From positions 1 to 64,000 of the forward strand of contig NZ_JAYKTT020000049.1 in assembly GCF_038404745.2 (NCBI RefSeq): a DNA stretch of 64,000 bases, read 5' to 3'. The notes under the pieces are model-generated. The model was not told the DNA's origin. It did no database searches and saw only the letters and a list, made by a program, of their open reading frames with translations. Below are positions 16,371 to 25,529 of the stretch, one piece after another. How positions within the stretch are numbered: position 1 is the first letter of the stretch; every line of letters starts with the position of its first letter. This DNA is from Chlorogloeopsis sp038404745. Its GTDB lineage: Bacteria; Cyanobacteriota; Cyanobacteriia; Cyanobacteriales; Nostocaceae. The position numbers and the translations under genes are program-made.

Positions 16371-17591
16371 TTATGAGTAAACTTTTTCTTTGTATTTGGC
16401 GACCTCTAACATCAAATCTTCCCTGATGTCTGTCAGCATTCGCTTCGCTCTACGGACATTCTTACCTTGGTTCTGGGAAAGCAACTTCTCAATTTGACGA
16501 GAGACATCCTCTAAATGCTTGGCAGCACTATCCGCCGTGTCAATGAGATTTTTCTCTGTGTCGTTACGAGGACGGAGGTCGTATTCTTTTGCAGCAAGTT
16601 GTACTTTTTTCACTTCTTCTTTGGCTGCGTCATACCAGTTTACTGCCTGCTGATTGACATCAGGGATAACCTGATTCAAAATCTGCGCTATCTTTTGCCG
16701 CTCCTTGGGTTCTTTTTTCCATACACAATCAGGCAGTAGATCGTGGAACGACTCTATATATACTTCAGCATCGCCCTGAACGTAGGCGTGTGCTTGCAAA
16801 AGCTTCACCAACTGCTGGAGTTTGCGATCGCTGATGTCAAAGCCTTCTCGTTCTAATGCAGACTGACACTGAAGCAGCGATTCCACAACAGGGTTAGGAA
16901 AAAGTACCTGAGCAGCTTGTGCTTGTAAGTGCTTAATTTCTTCCAAGGTTAGCCGAGTAGAAACAGCGAGTAAAACATTGTTTCTGGCACGATAAATGAG
17001 TTCCCGCCGGGAAGCGGTCTTTTTAACGTAAGATACCCAAGGACGATATACGAAACGGTCAACGAATGCCCGTAGTTCTTCGTCTTCCGGTACATCGTTG
17101 GCGGCCCCACACAAGAATAGTAGTGGCACTGGTTGCGGGTCTGGATTCTCAAAAACCCGCTCGTTGAGCAGTCGCAGAAGGGCATTCAACGTGGTTGCAT
17201 TACAGCGGAAGATTTCATCTAAAAAAGCAATATGGGCTTCTGGCAGGCGGTTTTTAGTGTTACGGATGAGTGAGTCCTGCTGCTGCAAGGCAACTAGGGA
17301 CGGCTGCCCCAATAGTTCCTCTGGTGGTTGGGCACGTTGCAGTAAGCGGTCAAAAAACTTGGCTCCTTCAATTGCTCTGCACAATTCCTGAAGCATCCAA
17401 GATTTGGCACACCCTGGCGGCCCAAATAACACTGCATTGCTATTGGTCAAAAGTACTGCCAATACACCATCGATAACGGTGTTACGTTCCAGAAAAATTC
17501 TGTTCAGTTCCTGACGCAACTGCCCAAGCCGTTCTTCACAATTTGAAGCAGTTTTATCGTTTTTTACAGTAGTTGGGGTAGTTTTCGTCAT
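16371..17591 (-). CDS. RavA-type MoxR AAA ATPase
   Basis: A 406-residue MoxR-family AAA ATPase of the RavA branch: Walker A GPPGCAKS at 57-64, PPEELLGQPS, the segment LPEAHIAFLDEIFR with Walker B at 121-126, LLRLLNERVF, and the sensor GAANDVPEDEELRAFVDRF. Such ATPases act as chaperones that insert or remodel protein complexes together with a vWA partner. The C-terminal third is helical, as in RavA. It stands between a helical-protein gene and the ViaA-like gene, with the shared palindrome before its start. Confidence 0.88.
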   Translation of the reverse strand: MTKTTPTTVKNDKTASNCEERLGQLRQELNRIFLERNTVIDGVLAVLLTNSNAVLFGPPGCAKSWMLQELCRAIEGAKFFDRLLQRAQPPEELLGQPSLVALQQQDSLIRNTKNRLPEAHIAFLDEIFRCNATTLNALLRLLNERVFENPDPQPVPLLFLCGAANDVPEDEELRAFVDRFVYRPWVSYVKKTASRRELIYRARNNVLLAVSTRLTLEEIKHLQAQAAQVLFPNPVVESLLQCQSALEREGFDISDRKLQQLVKLLQAHAYVQGDAEVYIESFHDLLPDCVWKKEPKERQKIAQILNQVIPDVNQQAVNWYDAAKEEVKKVQLAAKEYDLRPRNDTEKNLIDTADSAAKHLEDVSRQIEKLLSQNQGKNVRRAKRMLTDIREDLMLEVAKYKEKVYS

Positions 17592-17598
17592 TTTCGTA

Positions 17599-17610
17599 TT
17601 CCAACTAGAA
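17599..17610. promoter_or_regulatory. TTCCAACTAGAA near-palindrome before the RavA-like gene
   Basis: One mismatch from a perfect dyad, seven bases from the start codon. The following bases (ATATGAAATTTTTA) are the same as those after the palindrome at 19081-19092, so the duplicated unit is longer than the dyad itself. Confidence 0.58.
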
Positions 17611-17629
17611 TATGAAATTTTTATTTAAA

Positions 17630-19054
17630 TTAAAATCCAGCGTCTAAATCGTAAGGTGTCGTTGTTTTTCTGTTTGCAAAACCGTTTATTGGCTGTTTGA
17701 GTTCACTGTCTTCATCATTCTCCGAAAGGTTGTTAATAGCTTCCTTCAATTCTTCGGTTGGTCTTTCTTCAAGACCTATTTGTTTGCGAACAGCGTTTTC
17801 TGCCTGTTCCCACTTCTGTTTCAATGATTTACTGCGGATGCGTAACAAAGCATCCATAGCCGCCAGTTTGCCCTTGAGCTTGTGGAACTCTTCTGGTGAC
17901 GGAGAATCAGCCAGAGTCTCAAGTTGTTTGAGCAGTTCAGTATAATCAGCATCGAAGGTTAAAGCTTTAGTCAGCTGGGCGATGCCAGCACTACTTGATT
18001 CTTCTTTTACCCGCTCCTTGAGCATCATCCTAAAATCGTCCATTAGGACTTGAATCTCTTGTAAGTTTTGTTTGTCGTTTTGGAATAAGTGTTGAATCAG
18101 CCCTGCTTTTTGTACTATTGGCTCAAGACTGGGATCGTACTGAGTCAATGTCTCCAGGCGCTGCTGTAAGGTCTGCCACTTTTGGATTGTGCGAAGAGTA
18201 GGCTCTTGTTGACTGCAAGTCATACTTGATAACAGTTCTGCTAATTTTCCGTAAGCTTCGTCTCTGCTTCTGGTCTGGGCATCGTAAAGGGTAGAAAGTA
18301 GAGTTTGTTCGAGGGTTTCTTGTGAACGACGGATCAGCGCTAGTTTCGATTGTTCTATTTTTAATGCTTCTTCTTCTAGGATTTGCTGGGCTTGTGTGAC
18401 TTGTGCCTGGGCATCCTCAATTAAGGAAGGAATCTTGATTGGGCCTTCCACCACAACTTGTAAGCACTGTTCTACATCTTCTTGAGTGGGATAAGCATCT
18501 GCATAATAGGTTAGTGCTGCTGAGAGCGCTTTTGGTTCTAAATGGGCTTGTGTTAGCACCTGATGCGCCCAAGATAAGAAGGCTGTAAACTCCTCTTCAT
18601 GGGCAGCTACAATTGACTGTCGCAATTCTTGTGCTTCTTGCTGCATCAGATCAATCGCTTCGAGGGCATCGGGTAGCGAAGCTTCATGAACGAGGCGAAA
18701 GGGTTCACTCAACACGGTGTAACGGTTGTAGATAATCTTCTGCCGGGCCTGAAGTTTATGAGCGGCATCTTTTAATCGTTGCGAAGTGTTGGCGCGATAC
18801 CCACCTTTAGCCGTATCTTCTAACAACTGCATGACTTCGGGGTTAATGCCTAAGTGCAATCCTGACAAACGCAATGTCTGTACACCCACTCTCACTGTTA
18901 GCTTGAGTAAGTAAACTGGTTCAAGTTTGAGCTTGTTCCATTGTCGCTGTTTTTTACTCAACGTCTGACTGGCTAATGATGCTTGTTGTCGGTTAGTGAG
19001 CCTTTCGGCGACAAGCTTTGAGATTAAATCAAGTTGTGGATTTTGATTATTCAT
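17630..19054 (-). CDS. Helical coiled-coil protein, first gene of the RavA/ViaA-like operon
   Basis: A 474-residue protein, almost all predicted helix, with heptad-like stretches between residues 140 and 420 (EEEALKIEQSKLALIRRSQ, QVLMDDFRMMLKERVKEE). Residues 188-211 match a segment of the 358-residue protein at 10952-12028. No enzymatic motif is seen. Its position upstream of the AAA and vWA genes suggests a substrate or scaffold of that chaperone pair. The start ATG is one base from a TTCTAGTTAGAA palindrome. Function unknown. Confidence 0.75.
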   Translation of the reverse strand: MNNQNPQLDLISKLVAERLTNRQQASLASQTLSKKQRQWNKLKLEPVYLLKLTVRVGVQTLRLSGLHLGINPEVMQLLEDTAKGGYRANTSQRLKDAAHKLQARQKIIYNRYTVLSEPFRLVHEASLPDALEAIDLMQQEAQELRQSIVAAHEEEFTAFLSWAHQVLTQAHLEPKALSAALTYYADAYPTQEDVEQCLQVVVEGPIKIPSLIEDAQAQVTQAQQILEEEALKIEQSKLALIRRSQETLEQTLLSTLYDAQTRSRDEAYGKLAELLSSMTCSQQEPTLRTIQKWQTLQQRLETLTQYDPSLEPIVQKAGLIQHLFQNDKQNLQEIQVLMDDFRMMLKERVKEESSSAGIAQLTKALTFDADYTELLKQLETLADSPSPEEFHKLKGKLAAMDALLRIRSKSLKQKWEQAENAVRKQIGLEERPTEELKEAINNLSENDEDSELKQPINGFANRKTTTPYDLDAGF

Positions 19055-19055
19055 A

Positions 19056-19092
19056 TTCTAGTTAGAACATGGTTTTTGTATTCTAACTAGAA
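19056..19092. promoter_or_regulatory. Two TTCTA-N2-TAGAA palindromes upstream of the operon
   Basis: TTCTAGTTAGAA at 19056-19067 and TTCTAACTAGAA at 19081-19092, with centres 25 bases apart, immediately before the first gene of the helical/RavA/ViaA-like operon. Together with the internal copies at 17599 and 16353 they make four sites in one operon. Confidence 0.62.
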
Positions 19093-19220
19093 TATGAAAT
19101 TTTTACAAGAGCTTCATTGGTATCTGATTATATTGATTGTATTTAAATCAGAAGGAAGCTCCAAAAGATGAAGAAATTATTGAGGATGACATTAGCAGTG
19201 TCTGGTGTCGATCATAAAAG

Positions 19221-19505
19221 TCATTGCATTTGATCCCACCAGATTTTCTCTCCTGTGTAGTGTTTGTCAACTTGCTCCTTCAAGAGGGCGATCGCTGTCG
19301 GGATATCGGGGTAAGGATGGCGTTGTACAAGTACCATTAGATCCGGGCGTGCAGCCGCTTGCTGTCCTGGTACGTATAGCTCGGCAAGGTAGCACTTGCG
19401 GCGATTATCGTACCATACGTCGATAATACAGTCTTTATATTCCTCAGAGTGCTTTAAATCCTCTTTGAGTAAATCAATCATACTTTGCTCTATTTTGCAT
19501 TGCAT
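19221..19505 (-). CDS. Small hypothetical protein
   Basis: A 94-residue protein (MQCKIEQSMIDLLKEDLKHS at the start, WYDNRRKCYLAELYVPGQQ in the middle). No family is recognised. It contains the arrangement helix, two strands, helix and ends in an aromatic-rich tail (KIWWDQMQ). Two in-frame Met codons at residues 1 and 9 could serve as start. It is isolated between the RavA-like operon and a decayed IS. Confidence 0.55.
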   Translation of the reverse strand: MQCKIEQSMIDLLKEDLKHSEEYKDCIIDVWYDNRRKCYLAELYVPGQQAAARPDLMVLVQRHPYPDIPTAIALLKEQVDKHYTGEKIWWDQMQ

Positions 19506-19840
19506 GGTATCTATCGCCCATCAATAAATTCCCATATTATTGTCTGAAATTCAACCTACATGTACGATTCGTCAGTCAATCGCTTGACTCTGATTATCAA
19601 ACAACTCGTCAATCTTGTGTGGGTCAGAAACCAAGGTTCCTCGCTCGTCGCGGAAGGTGCGATCGCTTGAGTAAAATTTACTATAAATCTTCTAAAGATA
19701 ATCTTTTAAAGGGCAAGCAGAAAATGAAGAGAAAGTAAGCAGTCAGACTGCTGTCTTATTGCCGCGATCGCTCCTAATCAGGCATACCATTAAGTAGATT
19801 AAGTAGTTGGACAAAATTAAATTCATTCAATTCCCAAAAA

Positions 19841-20120
19841 ATGAGCATAGCCAATGCTACTGCGCTGACAGAAAAAATGGCATCGGTTTTTAGTAAAATA
19901 GAAGACCCTCGTGTAAAAACAACTCGCGTTCATTTATTAGCAGATATTCTAATCATCGCAATCTTATCAGTAATCGCAGGAGCAAAAGGATGGGAGGACA
20001 TGGAACATTATGGATTGAGTAAATATGAATCGTTAGAAGAATTTTTAGCTTTACCTGAAGGCATACCAAGTGAAGATACATTTCGACGATTTTTTGAGCG
20101 GATTAACCCAAAAAGATTTC
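19841..20120 (+). pseudogene. 5' fragment of an ISAs1-like transposase gene
   Basis: The frame reads KIEDPRVKTTRVHLLADIL, then GAKGWEDMEHYG, then PSEDTFRRFFERINPKRF, which is the N-terminal associated domain of ISAs1-type (H-repeat) DDE transposases. After about residue 93 the similarity ends and unrelated residues run to a stop at 20287. The catalytic DDE domain is missing, so this is a dead remnant. I could not define the IS ends. Confidence 0.75.
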
Positions 20121-20190
20121 GTTCGGCGTGTCACCACCTTGACGGTACAAATCTCAGTAACGTCGTCATTGGTTTTCGTGTTGGGTGTAG

Positions 20191-20220
20191 GAACCCCGAC
20201 TTCTCTATAAATCGGGGTTC
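20191..20220. repeat. Hairpin repeat, GAACCCCGA / TCGGGGTTC
   Basis: A perfect nine-base inverted repeat with a 12-base loop, located just after the IS fragment and facing the end of the Dda-like helicase gene. There is no T-run, so it is more likely a dispersed Nostoc hairpin repeat than a classical terminator, although it could still end transcription. Confidence 0.55.
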
Positions 20221-20276
20221 TCATTGTTCACGAATGATTAATCTGAATTTTGTGTCGAGATTCCTATACACCATTG

Positions 20277-21653
20277 TCACCGGATAACTAATATCCGTTG
20301 TCTAGCCCGTGAGCTAGAAACATAGTACAAACGATTAAACTCTCTAATCTTGGCCAGTACTGCCTTACTGTCATCTCCTCGTTCTGGATAAAGTCGCTTA
20401 CTCAAATCTTGACCATCAATACCTGCTTCTAAGAAAGTGCTACCTTGACTATTGTGAACAGTTAATGCAAAGCAGTTTCTGATGTTGGCAAACTGCTCTA
20501 AATGTTTGTAGTACTGCTTCCACAGAAAGGGATTACGCTTGGCACTTTTGAGTAAACGTTTGGTTTCTTGGTCAAATTGTTTTTGCTCATCTTCATGCAG
20601 AACATAGATTTGACGCACAATCCCTTCATCTGTCTCTACCTTTAACCTCCAAGTATCATAGTTGTTGTAACGATCGCCAAAGACATCTAAAACAGTAAAC
20701 TCTGTAGATGTAGAAAGAATCGTAGTTTTACCATCAGGAGCCATCACAGGATCTCTGGTGATTAGTCTCTCTCCAGGAATAAAGCGATTGATATTTTCAC
20801 CATATAAATGTGTGCGAATCTGCTGATTGTAAAAGTCAACTTGAGTATTAGTCCAGGATAAAATTCGGAAACAATCTGGGTTTTGAGCAAATTCTTTAAA
20901 CATCTTTTTGCAGGCATAACGCAGCAAAGTTTGACGTTTAACTATCAGTGCCCCATTACTTTTATCAGGCAGATACTTGGCATAAGGTTCAAATGGTAGT
21001 TTACTTTTAGTAACTGCATAGCGAGAAGCAGTGACAAACTCTAACAAAGGGCTACCAGTTCCCTGACGCACAACTTGAGTCAATACTGCTTTATCTGGTA
21101 CTTGAAAACTAGGGGATTTTCCTTCATTAACTGGATTTAACTGTGCTGGGTCGCCCATGAGAATAATTTTGATTTTTGTCCAGGTGGATGATTGGTTAGC
21201 AACATCCTCAATCCAGCGCCAGAGTTGTTTGCCAATCATGGAACATTCATCAATAAAGACAACATCAAATAGATTGATGTAAGAAGGCCCAGTTTGGTCA
21301 AGCATTTTCTCTTTACCTCTAGTTACCATACCCAGTCCTAACAACTGGTGAATGGTGAAGAATTCTACCCCAGTTACGCCATTTTCTGCCGCCATGCGTT
21401 GCAGCACACCTACAGCTTTATTAGTGGGTGCAGTCAGTACAACTCGCTTACCCGTAGCGACAAGAACTTTAATTAGTTGGAATACAATAGTTGACTTGCC
21501 GGTTCCAGCATAGCCAACCAGCAGAAATAAAGCAGCCATCACGGTCGGCTGTATAAAAGTCCACATTGCATCTAAAGCTTTTTGCTGCTGCTGGGTGAGC
21601 TGAAATGGAAAAGAACCTGTTGCAGCGAAAGTAGGAAGTGTTTGGATCATCAT
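20277..21653 (-). CDS. Dda/RecD2-like superfamily 1 DNA helicase
   Basis: A superfamily 1B helicase: Q-motif region FQLTQQQQKALD, Walker A GYAGTGKST, motif Ia LTAPTNKAVGVL, Walker B VVFIDECSMI, motif III ILMGDPAQLNPV, and the C-terminal ALTVHNSQGSTF followed by YVSSSRARQRILV. Size and layout resemble phage T4 Dda, a 5'-3' helicase involved in replication start and fork restart. The frame continues upstream to 21779; the double ATG at 21653/21650 is the most plausible start because the preceding residues fit no family, but 21773 is possible. It fits a plasmid replication or recombination role. Confidence 0.85.
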   Translation of the reverse strand: MMIQTLPTFAATGSFPFQLTQQQQKALDAMWTFIQPTVMAALFLLVGYAGTGKSTIVFQLIKVLVATGKRVVLTAPTNKAVGVLQRMAAENGVTGVEFFTIHQLLGLGMVTRGKEKMLDQTGPSYINLFDVVFIDECSMIGKQLWRWIEDVANQSSTWTKIKIILMGDPAQLNPVNEGKSPSFQVPDKAVLTQVVRQGTGSPLLEFVTASRYAVTKSKLPFEPYAKYLPDKSNGALIVKRQTLLRYACKKMFKEFAQNPDCFRILSWTNTQVDFYNQQIRTHLYGENINRFIPGERLITRDPVMAPDGKTTILSTSTEFTVLDVFGDRYNNYDTWRLKVETDEGIVRQIYVLHEDEQKQFDQETKRLLKSAKRNPFLWKQYYKHLEQFANIRNCFALTVHNSQGSTFLEAGIDGQDLSKRLYPERGDDSKAVLAKIREFNRLYYVSSSRARQRILVIR

Positions 21654-21779
21654 CGCTTCGCTAATTCCATTAATTGATCCACTCAATGCAGCGATAGCTG
21701 TTGGTTTTGCTTCTCCGAAAAACAACACTCCTTCGGATTTGAAGAATATGTTTCCATATCCATTCGGTATCATTAGCAA

Positions 21780-22370
21780 TCAATATTCTAAACCAGCCAT
21801 TTGCTGTTCATGTGTGGACAGCATCATCTGTGCTAGTTCTATGTAAGATTCTTCACCTGTTCGCAGTACGAACATTGCAATCATGACAGGGTAGGCACAA
21901 TACAATTCGACGATGTGATCGTGCATTCGAGGCCAAACTTGACCCCCAGACTGTTGGTACTGCTGAAGTAGATGAGAGAGTGCGGATTCACCAAAAATGG
22001 CGTAGTAAAGAGCGAAGTCTGTTGCTGGGTTGGCAACCGAGGCTTCTGTCCAATCCAGTAGTCCAGTCACTCGGTAGTTCTGGTCAACCAAGATGTGTCC
22101 TGGGTGTAAGTCACCGTGGGTGAGTGCAGAATGTACAGGCCAGTACGTGTCATCGTCTAACCAGTTATGCTACCTCTGCCAGATCGTCTCCGAGATATTG
22201 AGTAGGTGTTTTGCTTGCTCCATATTATGGGCGAGAGACTGCCGAACCTCAGATGGCTGTAGCACCCTGACACCAGCCTTGACTGCTGCATCATGATTAA
22301 TCGAGTGCAGGGCGGCAAGTGTGCTAGCCAAGGAGTTACTAGTAAATCTTACTACGCAGCAATACGTGTT
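21780..22370 (-). pseudogene. Macrolide 2'-phosphotransferase-like gene, truncated and with an internal stop
   Basis: Translated on the minus strand, the segment shows the aminoglycoside/macrolide kinase catalytic loop LTHGDLHPGHILVD, then the metal-binding GLLDWTEASVANPATDFA, and a C-terminal helical part. Upstream in the same frame similar sequence continues (VRQSLAHNMEQAKHLLNISE), but a TAG at 22170-22172 interrupts it, apparently in place of a Trp codon. Further upstream the frame closes near 22370 and the N-terminal lobe with the ATP-binding lysine is missing. The gene is therefore doubly inactivated. Confidence 0.75.
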
Positions 22371-22409
22371 TTAATATACCGAATACTCTAATATACTGAA
22401 AATAGTTTT

Positions 22410-22442
22410 TAGCGTAGGCGTGGCCCGCCGTAGACATCGCTC
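22410..22442. repeat. GC-rich Nostoc repeat upstream of the hybrid kinase
   Basis: AGCGTAGGCGTGGCCCGCCG followed by TAGACATCGCTCG, related to the copies inside the kinase gene (24938) and near 48350. It lies just before the hybrid kinase start and may affect its leader. Confidence 0.65.
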
Positions 22443-22484
22443 GTTTTTTATCCGGCCTCACTTTGGAGTGTTGCTCCCATCTCT

Positions 22485-25205
22485 ATGTTATTTATCAAAC
22501 AAAAATACCTGCCCTACAGGATTGCATTTTTCAGTGTGGGAGTAACCTTGCTAGTAAAGCTGGGACTAGAGCATCTAACCGGAATCACAAGTTCTTTCAG
22601 CTTGTGGGTGATTGCTATCTCTATAAGTACTTGGTACGGTAGCATTATTTCAGGATTGGCATCAGTGTTTTTGGCTGCTTTAGCTAGTCATTACTTTTTT
22701 ACAAATCCATCTTCTACTCTCGATAGTCTAGAATTTGTATTATTTGTTATCGAGAGTCTATTAATCAGTGCGCTAACTGATAACTTCCAGTCAAGTAAAC
22801 AGCAGTCAGATACTGATAAAACAGAAGCCCAAATCAATCTAAAAGATTTATTACAGAGTCAGCGTTCACTTCGCCAAGGTGAAGAACTATACCGAACATT
22901 AACCCAAAATCTACCCAATGGAGTAGTTTTTCTCTTCGATCGAGATATGCGCTTTATGGGTGCTGAGGGTACAGAACTGCAAATCTTTGGTTTACCAAAA
23001 GAAGAGTTTCAAGGTAAAACGCTGCACGAAACTGTTCTCCCTGAGATTTACGAAGTGATAGAACCAGTTTACCGTAGTACCTTACAGGGTACTCCAATGT
23101 GTATTGAAATCCCTTATAACAATCAAGTTTATCTAATACACACTTTTCCAGTCAAAGATGAAAATAGCAAAATTCTGACGGGCTTGGCAATCTTCCAAAA
23201 CGTTACGAACCGCAAACAAGCAGAAGCAAAAATTATCAAGTTAAACCAAGCTTTAAATCGACGAGTTAAAGAATTACAAACTTTGTTAGAGGTGATTCCA
23301 ACTGGCATTGCCATTGCAGAAGATCCAGAATGCCGAACTATTCGAGCTAATCCGGCTCTTGCCAAACTGCTGGGCATACCTGTTGACGCAAATGCCTCTC
23401 TCAGCGCTCCTAATGATGAACGTCCAACTAACTTTAAAGTTTACCAGGATGGCAGAGAACTAGCTCCAGAAGAACTGGCTATGCAATATGCTACCACTCA
23501 TGGTGTGGAAATACTGGATTCTGAGATTGAGGTGGTTCGTGATGATGGTGTGAGAATTAACCTGTCGCAGTATGCTGCCCCTTTATTTGATGAAGATGGA
23601 AAAGTGCGGGGGTGTGTAAGTATATTTCTAGATATAACCCAGCGCAACCAGGCAGAAAGAAAATTGCAAGCTGCTAGAGATCAGTTGCAGACTGTACTGG
23701 AGGCTGTACCTGGAATTGTATCTTGGGTCAGTTCCGATTTGTGCTATTTAGGTGTCAACAAGCACTTAGCTGATAGTTTTAATTTGTCTCCCGAAGCTTT
23801 TGTTGGTCAGGATATTGGTTTCTTAGCTAGTGGTAATGGGTTTCGTGAATTTGTGCAAAAGTTCTTTGCTGGAGACCAATCTGAAGCACTATATGAGTTG
23901 AAATCCATAAGCGCAGATCGTAGCTATTTAATTGTGGCTCAAAAATATGACCAAAACAGAGCCGCGTTTTTAATCGGCATTGATATCACTGAACAAAAGC
24001 GTGTAGAGGAAGAACTGAGACAAAAGACTGAGGAACTGGCAGAAATAAATCGAGTAAAGGATGAATTCGTCGCTGTCTTGTCTCATGAGTTACGTACTCC
24101 CATGCATAATCTCCACGGCTGGGCGCAACTATTGCTAACTGAACATGAGATGGATGAAGCACTGAAAATTGAGGGACTGGAAACGATTGAGCGGAATGCC
24201 CGTCTACAAGTTCGCTTAATTGACGATTTGCTGGATCTGGCTAGGATGCAGAAGGGTGAGATGAATTTGGAAATCGAACCTGTTGACCTAGCAAGTGTAA
24301 TTCGGTCAGCAGCAGATACTATTCGATTGTCAGCCGAAACAAAGGGCATTCAAATTCAGTTACATCTTGATGCTGCGGTGTCCAACGTTTTAGGTGATGC
24401 CATTCGTTTACAACAAGTGGTTTGGAATTTGCTTTCAAATGCAATCAAGTTTAGTTCCAAGAATGAAACTGTAGAGGTCAGGTTGGAACAAGTTGAGTCT
24501 CAAGCTCAGATTACTGTTATTGATCAAGGGAGGGGCATAGAAGCAGAATTTATACCATTCGTCTTTGAACGGTTTAGTCAGCGTGACGCTTCCACTACTC
24601 GTTCTGCTGGAGGATTGGGGTTAGGACTTGCGATCGCTCTAACAATTGTACAACTCCACAATGGCAATATCACGGCAGCCAGTGCGGGATTCGGCAAGGG
24701 TTCGACATTCACGGTGAGGCTACCTATCGTGACAATGACAAAGCAGTTGAGTAATGAGGAGCTAGTAGTAGGAGAATTGCTGCATAGCAATCAGAAAATT
24801 GCCCAATTGCATAACTTGTGCATTTTGGTTGTGGATGACGATGCAGATGCTCGGATGTTAATGCAGACTGTTCTTCAGAGCGCCGGAGCAGATGTATTAG
24901 TGGCAGCATCAGTAAAAGAAGCATTGGCACTTTTAGAACAGCGTAGGCGTAGCCCGCCACAGGCATCGCCCGCTCTACTGATTAGTGATATCAGTATGCC
25001 AGATGAGGATGGCTTTACCTTAATTCGTCAGGTTCGCTCCCGTACTATAGAGCAAGGGGGACAAATTCCGGCGATCGCTCTCACTGCTTTTGCTGAAGCC
25101 AAAAACGAGCAACGTATTTTAAAAGCAGGGTTTCAACTTTTTATTGCCAAGCCAATTGAGCCAATAGAACTCGTGGATAAGGTGGTTGAAACGTTAAAAA
25201 CCTAA
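22485..25205 (+). CDS. Membrane-bound hybrid sensor histidine kinase
   Basis: A 906-residue kinase. The N-terminus (residues 10-105) has about four membrane segments like the DUF4118 sensor of KdpD. Then come three PAS-type domains (ending in FQNVTNRKQAE, FLDITQRNQAE and GIDITEQKRVE), a HisKA domain with the phosphorylated His in LSHELRTP (about residue 536), an HATPase domain with LLSNAIKFSS and GLGLGLAIA, and a C-terminal receiver with Asp in LLISDISMPDEDG. Within the receiver, residues 818-830 (RRRSPPQASP) come from a GC-rich repeat. No response regulator gene is adjacent. Confidence 0.9.
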   Translation: MLFIKQKYLPYRIAFFSVGVTLLVKLGLEHLTGITSSFSLWVIAISISTWYGSIISGLASVFLAALASHYFFTNPSSTLDSLEFVLFVIESLLISALTDNFQSSKQQSDTDKTEAQINLKDLLQSQRSLRQGEELYRTLTQNLPNGVVFLFDRDMRFMGAEGTELQIFGLPKEEFQGKTLHETVLPEIYEVIEPVYRSTLQGTPMCIEIPYNNQVYLIHTFPVKDENSKILTGLAIFQNVTNRKQAEAKIIKLNQALNRRVKELQTLLEVIPTGIAIAEDPECRTIRANPALAKLLGIPVDANASLSAPNDERPTNFKVYQDGRELAPEELAMQYATTHGVEILDSEIEVVRDDGVRINLSQYAAPLFDEDGKVRGCVSIFLDITQRNQAERKLQAARDQLQTVLEAVPGIVSWVSSDLCYLGVNKHLADSFNLSPEAFVGQDIGFLASGNGFREFVQKFFAGDQSEALYELKSISADRSYLIVAQKYDQNRAAFLIGIDITEQKRVEEELRQKTEELAEINRVKDEFVAVLSHELRTPMHNLHGWAQLLLTEHEMDEALKIEGLETIERNARLQVRLIDDLLDLARMQKGEMNLEIEPVDLASVIRSAADTIRLSAETKGIQIQLHLDAAVSNVLGDAIRLQQVVWNLLSNAIKFSSKNETVEVRLEQVESQAQITVIDQGRGIEAEFIPFVFERFSQRDASTTRSAGGLGLGLAIALTIVQLHNGNITAASAGFGKGSTFTVRLPIVTMTKQLSNEELVVGELLHSNQKIAQLHNLCILVVDDDADARMLMQTVLQSAGADVLVAASVKEALALLEQRRRSPPQASPALLISDISMPDEDGFTLIRQVRSRTIEQGGQIPAIALTAFAEAKNEQRILKAGFQLFIAKPIEPIELVDKVVETLKT
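24938..24972 (+). repeat. GC-rich repeat inside the receiver domain coding sequence
   Basis: GCGTAGGCGTAGCCCGCC followed by ACAGGCATCGCCC sits in frame within the kinase receiver, between its second helix and the strand carrying the phospho-acceptor Asp. It matches intergenic repeats in the window and keeps the frame open. Confidence 0.65.
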
Positions 25206-25335
25206 TTACTCCACCTTCTTCGGTAGAGTTAGGCAACTAGAGCAGAATCAGCAATTTTTGGTAAAAGTATGGTGAAAATGGCAATTCTCACCATGATGAA
25301 CGATTTCATTTACCACAACGTACTCTAGGCAGTAC

Positions 25336-25446
25336 TTAAACGATCGCATCAAGGGCTTGTTCTAAACGTTCGACAGTATCTATTGCGTCTTGAATTTCTT
25401 GTCTTGGTGCGATCGCAAACGCATTAGAAATGTCTGGTTTTGCCAT
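25336..25446 (-). CDS. Possible 36-residue peptide
   Basis: The frame reads MAKPDISNAFAIAPRQEIQ and continues as an amphipathic helix (DTVERLEQALDAI). It stands alone between the kinase gene and the end of the T4SS operon. No strong ribosome-binding site is obvious and the internal HIP1 site encodes part of it. It could be a small real gene or a fragment. Confidence 0.35.
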   Translation of the reverse strand: MAKPDISNAFAIAPRQEIQDAIDTVERLEQALDAIV

Positions 25447-25529
25447 TTGTCATACTGAACAGAATGACAGAAGTTCAGTTTTTACCCGTCAGCAGTATAT
25501 CAACTATTTTAGAGTTGTTGACTTCCTTT

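Noticed and set aside
19168..19233. A 21-codon frame (MKKLLRMTLAVSG) with a good AAGGAAG site
   Set aside because: It looks like the start of a secreted protein but ends at once and overlaps the end of the small gene at 19221; a remnant at best.
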